Assembly: GCA_021776145.1 (NCBI GenBank) | Contig: JAJFGM010000463.1 | Location: 1 to 5,183, forward strand | DNA from: Kiloniellaceae bacterium | GTDB taxonomy: Bacteria > Pseudomonadota > Alphaproteobacteria > Kiloniellales > Kiloniellaceae | Reading direction: 5' to 3' | Length of the DNA stretch: 5,183 nt | Part shown: piece after piece, positions 1 to 5,183 of the stretch | Layout: every line of letters begins with the position of its first letter | Position numbering within the stretch: the first letter of the stretch is position 1 | Made by a program: the position numbers and the translations under genes | The notes under the pieces: generated by a model | The model's database searches: none | Seen by the model: the letters and a program-made list of their open reading frames with translations, nothing else | What the model was told of the DNA's origin: nothing

Positions 1-245
1 TGAAGATTGAGCGAAGTGTAATCGCCGTTGCGCAGCTTGATAACGCCGGGCACGCGCACGAAATCGACGCGACTGCGAAAATCGAACGAACCAATGATCG
101 GCGACCCCGAAAGGATCAGCACAGACAGGTTCTTGTTCTTGTTGACCAGCGCGTGGGCGATTTCGCGGCAACGCCTCAAGTGACCCAGCCCGAAACTGTC
201 GTGGCTGTAGATCAGAACTCTCTTGTCTTTGCGGCCCACTGACAT
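1..245 (-). CDS. Predicted GT-B glycosyltransferase (COG4671-like), N-terminal part only
   Basis: Reverse-strand reading from the ATG at 243-245 gives 81 codons open to the window edge, so the C-terminal part lies outside. After a short basic leader comes a beta strand, VLIYSHDSFGLGHLRRC (residues 10-26), followed by a helix. This is the N-terminal beta-loop-helix with a glycine-rich, GHLRR-type loop seen in MurG-like GT-B glycosyltransferases and in the predicted glycosyltransferases of COG4671. A second strand, SVLILSGSP (41-49), fits the Rossmann-like N-terminal domain that normally binds the acceptor. The donor-binding C-terminal domain is not visible, so sugar and acceptor cannot be stated. 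The start is supported by a strong GGAGG four bases upstream. The gene is divergent from the ABC protein gene. The enzyme class is fairly sure; the exact family is recalled from motif similarity, not searched. Confidence 0.75.
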   Translation of the reverse strand, partial: MSVGRKDKRVLIYSHDSFGLGHLRRCREIAHALVNKNKNLSVLILSGSPIIGSFDFRSRVDFVRVPGVIKLRNGDYTSLNL

Positions 246-579
246 GCCGCCTCCCCCGTGTTCCGGCCCCGACGCCTTCGCGTCCTCACGTCAGTTTCAA
301 ATCGAGGGTGCGGCCAGGTTCGCGAGCCCTTCGATGCTCATCGGACGGTGAAAGCTGGCTCAAGGACGTCCCGGACCCAAGCGACAACACGACGTGCAAG
401 CGTGCGCGACTATGCCATAGCTGGCCCTGGCAGCGAAAGGGCGTTTGCTGAACATCGAAAAGCGGCGTCTTTGTGCCGTCACCGGCGATGCCGGCTCCGG
501 TTTACCGTCTGCGCGGCATGGGCTAAGTTCGTCAGGCGCGGCGCAAGCTGCGGAACTCCGGGTTGGCGAACGAGACAAA
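246..579. other. Divergent intergenic spacer with both promoters presumed
   Basis: This stretch separates the reverse-strand glycosyltransferase from the plus-strand ABC gene and must hold their 5' signals. I see no convincing coding region. A plus-strand frame in phase with the ABC gene is open from a TTG at 445, but its translation is low-complexity and does not resemble an ABC N terminus. Small dyads are present: CTATG-C-CATAG near 411-421 and CCGGC-GAT-GCCGG at 482-494. The best plus-strand promoter-like pair is TTTACC (501-506), a 17-bp gap and TAAGTT (524-529); it is too weak to call. Nothing convincing was found for the reverse strand. Confidence 0.5.
250..254 (-). promoter_or_regulatory. 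Ribosome binding site of the glycosyltransferase gene
   Basis: On the reverse strand the sequence reads GGGGGAGGCGGCATG. This places a perfect GGAGG core four bases before the ATG at 243-245 and fixes the start of the partial glycosyltransferase. Confidence 0.7.
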
Positions 580-3297
580 ATGGAACGCAGCCTTTTCAAA
601 TACATCTGGCACCACAGCCGTGCCGAGCAGCTGTCGGTATTGTTGCTCGTCTTGATTTCAATGCCGTTCTATTTCTTCTCGCTCAATGTTCCGAAATCCA
701 TCGTCAACGAGGGTATCCAAGGCGACGGCTTTGCCACGCCCGATGCCACTCAACCGTTTTTCGCCATCGAGATTCCCTTTGCCGAGGCCATCTTTGGCCG
801 TGAGGTCGTGCTTTTCGAAGGCATCCAGCTCGAACAGCCTTCGATGTTGCTGGCATTGAGTTTCCTTTTCCTTGCCCTGGTTCTGATCAACGGCCTTTTC
901 AAGTTCACCATCAACACCCGCAAGGGACGCATGGGCGAGCGCCTGCTGCGCCGGCTGCGCTTTGAATTAAGCGATCGCATCCTGCGCTTTCCGATTATCC
1001 AAATGCGGCGCGTCAAGCAGGCCGAGATGGCCACCATGATCAAGGACGAGGTCGAACCGCTGGGCGGCTTCATCGGCGACGCCTTCGTCACCCCGGCCTT
1101 CCTTGGTGGTCAGGCGATTACCGCGATGGCCTTCATTATGGCCCAGTCACCGTGGCTCGGCCTGGTGGCGGCGACCATCGTCCTTGTGCAGGCCCTTCTC
1201 ATCCCACGGCTGCGCCGCCGCATCTTGCAACTCGGTCGACAGCGCCAGTTGACGGCGCGCCAGCTCGCCGGGCGGGTCGGTGAACTGGTCGACGGCGCGA
1301 CAGAGATTCAAGCTCACGACACCAGCAACTTCGAACGGGCCGATCTGGCCGCGCGGCTCGGGACCATCTTCAAAATCCGCTACGAAATCTTTCAGCGGAA
1401 GTTCTTCGTCAAGTTCCTCAACAACCTCCTCGCACAGATCACGCCCTTTGTATTTTATGCCGGTGGCGGCTTGTTGGCGATCAGCGGGCGCCTCGACATC
1501 GGGGCGCTGGTCGCGGTGATCGCGGCCTATAAGGATCTGCCTGGGCCAATCAAAGAACTGATCGACTGGGATCAACAACGCGCTGACGTGCAGATCAAAT
1601 ACGATCAGGTTATCGAGCAATTCCAGCCGCCAAACCTGATCGCGCCCGAACATCAAAGTCTCGACAACGAGCGAGGCGATGCCTTGGAAGGCGAATTGGT
1701 TGCCAGCGCTTTGGCCCTGGTTGATGAAAATAACCTGAAGTTGCTTGATTCCGTCAGCTTCTCGGTTTCAAGCCGCCAGCATGTGGCTATCGTAGGCGGC
1801 AGCGGCAGCGGCAAGGAACAGGTCGGCTTGCTGATCGCCGGGCTGGTCCGGCCGACAAGCGGTTCGATCAAGATCGCCGGACGAGATGTCGAGAATTTGC
1901 CGGCTGCGGTGACCGGACAGCGCTTATCCTATGTCGGGTCGGACAGCTATCACTTCCCCACGTCGGTGCGCGACAACATGCTTTACGGGCTCAAACACCG
2001 GCCCTTGCGGGACGCCGACTACGATAGCGCGCAAGCCGCCGAGCGAGAACGCGCCACGCTGGAATCGGCGCGGGCGGGCAATCCGACTTACGATGAAAAT
2101 GCCGACTGGGTCGACTACGAGGCGGCGGACGCCTCGGGGCCGGATGACATAAACGCGCGTCTCTTCGAGGTGCTTCGGCTGGTCGAACTGGAAGAAGACG
2201 TTTACCGCTTCGGCCTCAGCGGCACAATTGACCCGCAACAACAGTCGGAAATTGCCGAGGCCGTGCTTGCCGCGCGACGGGCGCTGATCGAGCGCCTTGG
2301 CGCCGAGGGTGCCGACGACCTTGTCGTGCGTTTTTCCGCCGACAGCTATAACACCAACGCGACGCTGGCCGAGAACATCCTTTTCGGAACACCCAAGAAG
2401 ACGGAGTTCGAGACCTCGGAGTTGTCGCGCAATGCCTTGATGGTGGGCCTGCTGGACGAATTGGCCTTGACCGACGATGTGCTCGCGATGGGCCTGTCGA
2501 TCGCCAAGACTATGGTCGAGATTTTTGCAGACCTGCCTCCTGGCCATCCGTTCTTCGAGCAGTTCAGCTTTATCAGCGACGACGACCTGCCGGAGTTCCG
2601 ACAGCTGGTCGCGCGCGGCGAAAACCAGGGGTTGGAGGCACTCAATGAAGACGAGCGCAGCCGGTTGCTCGGCCTGCCGTTCCTCTATATCGAGTCGCGC
2701 CACCGCCTGGGACTTATCGACGAGCCCATGGAGGCCAAACTCGTCGAGGCCCGCAAGCGGTTCTCCGAACTGCTGCAAGCCAATGACCCCGACGCGGTCG
2801 AGTTCTATCGCGCCGACGCCTACAACGCCGCAGCGGCGTTGCAGGACAACATACTGTTCGGCCGTATCGCGCACGGCCAGGCGCAAGCCCAGGAAATCGT
2901 CGGCCGCGCCGTGACCGAAGTTCTTGCCGATCTCGGCCTGCGCGAAACCGTCATCGAGGTCGGTCTGGATTATCAGGTCGGTGTTGGCGGCAAACGAATG
3001 AGCACGATTCAACGACAGAAGTTGGGGCTTGCGCGAGCTCTGTTGAAACAGCCCGACATTCTCATCGTGAACGAAGCTTTGGCCATCATGGATGGGGCGA
3101 CGCAGTCGCGCTTGCTCGAGAAAATTCTCGCCTCGCGGAAGGGGCGCGGCGTTGTATGGACATTGCAGCGCGCCTCGATGGCCGATCATTTCGATCGCCT
3201 CGTGGTCATGAAATCGGGACGGGTTATCGAACAGGGCGACGTCGATGAGCTGCGCCGCCCGGGCTCGTTGTTCAGCGAAATGCTGGCGGCGGAATAG
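580..3297 (+). CDS. ABC exporter-type membrane protein with degenerate, internally repeated nucleotide-binding domain
   Basis: This is a 905-aa inner-membrane protein of ABC half-transporter layout, with membrane domain first and nucleotide-binding domain second. Hydrophobic segments lie near residues 18-36, 88-107, 170-188, 191-208, 282-301 and 306-317, and a long probable periplasmic loop lies between the first two. EIQAHD (242-247) matches the usual exporter coupling region. The NBD starts near 370. All of its key motifs are altered: Walker A GGSGSGKE (406-413, E413 for S/T), Q-loop YVGSDSY (451-457, no Q), signature MSTIQ (807-811 for LSGGQ), Walker B ILIVNE (827-832, N831 for D, E832 kept), D-loop AIMD (835-838), and switch Q863 for H. 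A Q-loop/helical segment recurs three times (454-470, 587-603, 745-761), so the NBD spans about 530 residues against roughly 240 normally. I start it at ATG 580 because MERSLFKYIW is a typical exporter N terminus; the RBS there is weak (GAACGAG). The frame is intact, so it is not an obvious pseudogene. Substrate is unknown and ATPase activity is doubtful. Confidence 0.85.
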   Translation: MERSLFKYIWHHSRAEQLSVLLLVLISMPFYFFSLNVPKSIVNEGIQGDGFATPDATQPFFAIEIPFAEAIFGREVVLFEGIQLEQPSMLLALSFLFLALVLINGLFKFTINTRKGRMGERLLRRLRFELSDRILRFPIIQMRRVKQAEMATMIKDEVEPLGGFIGDAFVTPAFLGGQAITAMAFIMAQSPWLGLVAATIVLVQALLIPRLRRRILQLGRQRQLTARQLAGRVGELVDGATEIQAHDTSNFERADLAARLGTIFKIRYEIFQRKFFVKFLNNLLAQITPFVFYAGGGLLAISGRLDIGALVAVIAAYKDLPGPIKELIDWDQQRADVQIKYDQVIEQFQPPNLIAPEHQSLDNERGDALEGELVASALALVDENNLKLLDSVSFSVSSRQHVAIVGGSGSGKEQVGLLIAGLVRPTSGSIKIAGRDVENLPAAVTGQRLSYVGSDSYHFPTSVRDNMLYGLKHRPLRDADYDSAQAAERERATLESARAGNPTYDENADWVDYEAADASGPDDINARLFEVLRLVELEEDVYRFGLSGTIDPQQQSEIAEAVLAARRALIERLGAEGADDLVVRFSADSYNTNATLAENILFGTPKKTEFETSELSRNALMVGLLDELALTDDVLAMGLSIAKTMVEIFADLPPGHPFFEQFSFISDDDLPEFRQLVARGENQGLEALNEDERSRLLGLPFLYIESRHRLGLIDEPMEAKLVEARKRFSELLQANDPDAVEFYRADAYNAAAALQDNILFGRIAHGQAQAQEIVGRAVTEVLADLGLRETVIEVGLDYQVGVGGKRMSTIQRQKLGLARALLKQPDILIVNEALAIMDGATQSRLLEKILASRKGRGVVWTLQRASMADHFDRLVVMKSGRVIEQGDVDELRRPGSLFSEMLAAE
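1939..1989 (+). repeat. Protein-level repeat copy 1 (Q-loop segment of NBD)
   Basis: Residues 454-470, SDSYHFPTSVRDNMLYG, sit where an ABC exporter has its Q-loop and the following (R)DNIxxG segment. The glutamine position is S454. A second conserved block follows at 531-546 (VLRLVELEEDVYRFGL), separated from the first by a 60-residue insertion, acidic towards its end, that the other copies lack. It matches the other two copies at 6 of 17 positions each. Confidence 0.75.
2338..2388 (+). repeat. Protein-level repeat copy 2 (extra Q-loop-like segment)
   Basis: Residues 587-603, ADSYNTNATLAENILFG, repeat the Q-loop segment of copy 1. They are followed 20 residues later by LLDELALTDDVLAMGL (624-639), which parallels the helix ending in GL of copy 1. 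An upstream helix (560-586) also aligns without gaps with copy 3. Counting residues 560-603 against 718-761 gives 18 identities in 44 positions. The glutamine position is alanine. Confidence 0.75.
2812..2862 (+). repeat. Protein-level repeat copy 3 (Q-loop-like segment before the signature motif)
   Basis: Residues 745-761, ADAYNAAAALQDNILFG, match copy 2 at 11 of 17 positions. The following VLADLGLRETVIEVGL (781-796) leads directly into the altered signature and Walker B motifs, so this copy is the one continuous with the C-terminal half of the NBD. The glutamine position is A745. Confidence 0.75.
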
Positions 3298-3322
3298 GAC
3301 GTCCGGGGAAAACTGGGGGGCT

Positions 3323-3329
3323 GGGAGGA
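3323..3329 (+). promoter_or_regulatory. Ribosome binding site of the cNMP-binding gene
   Basis: GGGAGGA lies seven bases before the ATG at 3337, in the 39-bp gap after the ABC stop codon. It is much stronger than the site of the ABC gene, so the small cytosolic protein may be made in excess over the membrane protein if both share a transcript. Confidence 0.75.
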
Positions 3330-3336
3330 CGGAAAA

Positions 3337-3786
3337 ATGTCGATCGAGCAGGAAGTCGAAATCCTTCGCAATATTCCAATGTTTGCGAAAGTCGAGCCGA
3401 CGAAACTCAAACTGATGGCCTTTGCCAGCGAACGTCTGACCTTTAAGAATGGCCAGGCCTTGTTCAAGCAAGGCGATATTGGCGATTCCGCCTATATCAT
3501 CATCGACGGAACGGCCGATGTCATGATCGATACCCCGGACGGACCGCTGACGGTGGCACACTTTTCGCGCAATGACATCATCGGCGAAATCGCCATCCTT
3601 TGCGATGTGCCGCGTACGGCGACGGTCGCGGCCACCAGCGAGCTGACCGTGCTGAAAGTGACGAAGGACCTGTTTTTTAGATTGTTGAGTGACTTTCCCG
3701 ATATGGCCGTCGAGATCATGCGCGCCTTGGCGCAGCGCCTCGAACACACCAACGCCCAGCTGACCGCCAGCCGGGCGGCAAATTAG
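3337..3786 (+). CDS. Stand-alone cyclic-nucleotide-binding domain protein
   Basis: This is a 149-aa cytosolic protein that consists almost entirely of one CAP-family cyclic-nucleotide-binding domain. An N-terminal helix, EVEILRNIPMF (6-16), is followed by the beta roll: FKNGQALFKQGDIGDSAYII (36-55), then DGTADVMI. The phosphate-binding cassette GEIAILCDVPRTATV (83-97) keeps the glutamate (E84) and arginine (R93) that contact ribose and phosphate in cAMP/cGMP binders. Two C-terminal helices follow (109-142). There is no DNA-binding helix-turn-helix and no kinase or channel domain, so it is not a CRP/FNR regulator by itself and probably acts on a partner. The start is fixed by a strong RBS. It lies 39 bp after the ABC gene, so co-transcription and a functional link are likely. 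The TAG stop is followed in frame by a 15-bp repeat, described separately. The domain call is firm; the ligand and partner are inferred. Confidence 0.93.
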   Translation: MSIEQEVEILRNIPMFAKVEPTKLKLMAFASERLTFKNGQALFKQGDIGDSAYIIIDGTADVMIDTPDGPLTVAHFSRNDIIGEIAILCDVPRTATVAATSELTVLKVTKDLFFRLLSDFPDMAVEIMRALAQRLEHTNAQLTASRAAN

Positions 3787-3790
3787 CGGC

Positions 3791-3850
3791 GGCCGATGTC
3801 TTCGGGGCCGATGTCTTCGGGGCCGATGTCTTCGGGGCTAATACTTCCGG
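3791..3850 (+). repeat. 15-bp tandem repeat, three perfect units plus one decayed
   Basis: The unit GGCCGATGTCTTCGG occurs head to tail at 3791-3805, 3806-3820 and 3821-3835. A fourth unit, GGCTAATACTTCCGG (3836-3850), matches at 9 of 15 positions. The array begins four bases after the cNMP-binding gene stop codon and ends 13 bases before the methyltransferase ATG. Each unit contains a small dyad, CCGA-TGTCT-TCGG, able to form a four-pair stem in RNA. The period is a multiple of three: the plus frame of the upstream gene reads MSSGP per unit, and the frame of the methyltransferase reads ADVFG. Confidence 0.95.
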
Positions 3851-3867
3851 ATATGGGCGCGGCATGA
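3796..3867 (+). other. Possible 23-codon ORF or read-through tail, overlapping the next start as ATGA
   Basis: From the ATG inside the first repeat unit a frame of 23 codons runs to a TGA at 3865-3867. That TGA shares four bases (ATGA) with the methyltransferase start at 3864. The peptide is MSSGP, MSSGP, MSSG followed by nine residues. It is in phase with the cNMP-binding gene, separated from it by the TAG at 3784-3786 and three sense codons. It could be a read-through or cut-off C-terminal tail, a coupled leader, or chance. There is no good RBS of its own, so I do not call it a gene. Confidence 0.25.
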
Positions 3868-4352
3868 GCCGCCTCGACAGTTTCATTCGCAGACTGGAAG
3901 CGCAGCGTCGCTGCCTTGAACACGTCGTGCGCCTTGTTGCGGAGCTGCCCGGTCCGGTCTTCGAACTGGGTCTCGGCAACGGTCGTACATTCGATCATCT
4001 GCGCGGGATCTGTCCCCACCGTGAAATTTTCGTGTTTGAGCGCCGTGTCGCGGCGCACCCCGATTGTGTTCCCGATCCCGAACATCTCTTCGAGGGACCG
4101 CTGGAGATCAGCCTGCCGCGGGCCAGGCAGCGGTTCGGTGCTACGATTCCGATGATCCACGCCGACTTGGGTAGCGGCAATTTCGAACTCGACCAACGCA
4201 CCTCTGTCTACTTGGCCACGCAGTTGCCTGGCTTGTTGTGCCCCGCCGGTATCGTCCTTTCGGATCAACCCTTACCCTACTCCGCCGCCGAGCAACTGGC
4301 GCTTCCACCCGAAGTCGAAAGCGGACGCTATCACCTCTATCGCGCCGCCTAA
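3864..4352 (+). CDS. Small SAM-dependent methyltransferase (Methyltransf_17-like)
   Basis: This is a 162-aa cytosolic protein with a compact class I methyltransferase fold. An N-terminal helix (MSRLDSFIRRLEAQ, 1-14) precedes the SAM-binding motif I, VFELGLGNGRTFDHL (32-46). The second strand ends in acidic E59 (IFVFERR), where the SAM ribose is usually bound. IHADLGSG (98-105) fits the third strand, and GIVLSDQPL (129-137) fits the strand and loop near the active site. The overall pattern and length resemble the Pfam family Methyltransf_17, found mainly in alphaproteobacteria; this is from memory. The methyl acceptor is unknown. The ATG at 3864 is the first in-frame start near the conserved N terminus, and no in-frame ATG, GTG or TTG was seen in the repeat upstream. 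The RBS is weak. It lies 77 bp after the cNMP-binding gene and converges on xth. Confidence 0.82.
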   Translation: MSRLDSFIRRLEAQRRCLEHVVRLVAELPGPVFELGLGNGRTFDHLRGICPHREIFVFERRVAAHPDCVPDPEHLFEGPLEISLPRARQRFGATIPMIHADLGSGNFELDQRTSVYLATQLPGLLCPAGIVLSDQPLPYSAAEQLALPPEVESGRYHLYRAA

Positions 4353-4382
4353 AATCGCCAGGGTCCGGCTCGCCAAGGGTAT
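4353..4382. other. 30-bp gap between convergent genes
   Basis: The methyltransferase and xth genes end tail to tail here. I see no strong GC stem followed by a T run on either strand. The only structure is a near-direct repeat, CGCCAGGGT (4356-4364) and CGCCAAGGGT (4371-4380). Transcripts from the two sides may overlap or end by Rho. Confidence 0.4.
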
Positions 4383-5177
4383 TCAGCCGAGTTCGAGCAG
4401 CAAGGGAACGTGGTCCGAAGGTTTCTCCCAGCTTCGGGTTTCCTTGTGAACGGTCATCTGCTTCAGATCGCCCGCCAACGCAGGTGTCGCCAGGATGTGA
4501 TCCAATCGCCACCCATAATTTTTTTCCAGGGATTGGGCGAAACGATAACCCCACCAGCTGTAAAGCGGCTCGGGTGTCGGCACGAAGTGTCGCCCGACAT
4601 CGATCAGGGCGCCGGCGGCCCAGATATCCTGCATGAGCGCGCTTTCGACGGGGGTGTGGCCGACGCTGCGCAGCAGTCGCTTGTGGTTCCAAACATCCCA
4701 TTCCAGTGGGGCCACGTTCAGATCGCCGACGATGATTGCCTTACGCGACTTCAGGTCGTCACTCCTCGCCCATTCGGCCATTTCCTTGAGGAATCGCAAC
4801 TTGTGCGCAAACTTGTCGTTCTTTTCCGGGTCCGGAACCGGGCCGCCCGAGGGAACATAGAAGTTGTGCAGCTCCAAACCGCCGTCCAGCTTGACGACCG
4901 CATGGCGGCGGTCATCGCGTTCGCACCACACCCATTTGTCCTGTTCGGCGAAAGGCTTGCGCGATAGCACCGCGACGCCGTTGTAGGATTTCTGGCCATG
5001 CACCAGAAGATGTTTGTAGCCAATGTCCTGCACCTCTTGCCAAGGAAAGCTGTCGTTTTCCACCTTGATTTCCTGCAGGCAAATCACGTCGGGCTGTGCC
5101 TGTTGCGTAAAGCGCGCAAGGTGCTCCAGCCGTTGGCGCAGCGAATTGACGTTCCAGGTGGCGATGCGCAGGCTCAT
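4383..5177 (-). CDS. xth: Exodeoxyribonuclease III (AP endonuclease)
   Basis: This is a complete 264-aa protein, close to the 268 aa of E. coli exonuclease III, which cleaves 5' of abasic sites and degrades duplex DNA 3' to 5' in base excision repair. The endonuclease/exonuclease/phosphatase motifs appear in order: ATWNVNSLR (6-14, N9), LQEIKV (34-39, metal-binding E36), SYNGVAVLS (64-72), NFYVPSG (105-111, Y107), GDLNVAP (151-157, D152 and N154), SWWGYR (207-212), GWRLDHIL (222-229, D226) and SDHVPLLLEL (254-263, D255 and H256). All expected catalytic residues are present, so the enzyme should be active with Mg2+. The start ATG is six bases from the right edge, so its RBS and promoter lie outside. 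It converges on the methyltransferase gene; no functional link is implied. Confidence 0.96.
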   Translation of the reverse strand: MSLRIATWNVNSLRQRLEHLARFTQQAQPDVICLQEIKVENDSFPWQEVQDIGYKHLLVHGQKSYNGVAVLSRKPFAEQDKWVWCERDDRRHAVVKLDGGLELHNFYVPSGGPVPDPEKNDKFAHKLRFLKEMAEWARSDDLKSRKAIIVGDLNVAPLEWDVWNHKRLLRSVGHTPVESALMQDIWAAGALIDVGRHFVPTPEPLYSWWGYRFAQSLEKNYGWRLDHILATPALAGDLKQMTVHKETRSWEKPSDHVPLLLELG

Positions 5178-5183
5178 GGCGAC

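Noticed and set aside
501..529. TTTACC, 17-bp gap, TAAGTT as a sigma-70-type promoter
   Set aside because: Only four of six and three of six bases match the consensus, so it is near chance level in a 334-bp spacer.
258..803. A 181-codon plus-strand frame across the divergent spacer and the ABC 5' end
   Set aside because: It overlaps the conserved ABC membrane domain in another frame, and its product is rich in Arg/Cys/His with no recognisable motif, as expected from a shadow frame in GC-rich DNA.
1924..3747. A 607-codon reverse-strand frame opposite the ABC and cNMP-binding genes
   Set aside because: It lies antisense to two well-recognised genes, with a composition typical of the reverse complement of coding DNA. 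It crosses both genes and their gap with no domain I recognise. Its length is due to GC-rich codon bias.
3791..3850. The tandem repeat as a CRISPR array or an origin iteron cluster
   Set aside because: The units are contiguous 15-mers without spacers, no cas or replication gene is nearby, and the array is very short.
3783..4268. A reverse-strand frame reading EDIGP repeats
   Set aside because: The repeats only reflect the 15-bp array read backwards; the rest is antisense to the methyltransferase, which has clear SAM-binding motifs.
4366..4389. CGGCT...AGCCG inverted repeat as a terminator between the convergent genes
   Set aside because: A five-base stem with a 14-base loop and no T run is too weak.

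Overview
The window looks like chromosomal DNA of a GC-rich alphaproteobacterium, probably Rhodospirillales-like. This is inferred from codon usage, the Methyltransf_17-type protein and the mix of genes; no rRNA or other decisive marker is present. I see no tRNA, rRNA, CRISPR array, insertion sequence or phage gene.

Layout. At the left edge the first 81 codons of a minus-strand GT-B-type glycosyltransferase run out of the window (<1-245, reverse). A 334-bp divergent spacer follows (246-579). A large ABC-type protein then starts on the plus strand (580-3297, 905 aa), followed 39 bp later by a stand-alone cyclic-nucleotide-binding-domain protein (3337-3786). Next come a 15-bp tandem repeat (3791-3835, plus a decayed fourth unit) and a small SAM-dependent methyltransferase (3864-4352). 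These three plus-strand genes probably form one transcription unit. Convergent to them, 30 bp away, lies exodeoxyribonuclease III (xth, 4383-5177, reverse), complete, with its start almost at the right edge.

Most notable content. The ABC protein has a recognisable exporter-type membrane domain, but its nucleotide-binding domain is abnormal in two ways. Every catalytic motif carries a substitution at a key residue: Walker A GSGSGKE, no Q-loop glutamine, MSTIQ in place of LSGGQ, Walker B VNE in place of DE, and Q in place of the switch histidine. In addition, the Q-loop and following helical segment (pattern DxYx8NxLxG) occurs three times, which expands the domain to about 530 residues against the usual 240 or so. 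With a cNMP-binding protein directly downstream, this suggests a membrane protein in which an ABC ATPase fold has been converted to a regulatory or sensing role, or an ABC transporter with very unusual energetics. That functional reading is inference; the motif changes and repeats are read directly from the sequence.

Second point of interest. The 15-bp repeat after the cNMP-binding gene is in frame with that gene beyond its TAG stop. The extended frame runs to a TGA that overlaps the methyltransferase ATG as ATGA, so the repeat may be a cut-off or read-through C-terminal tail.
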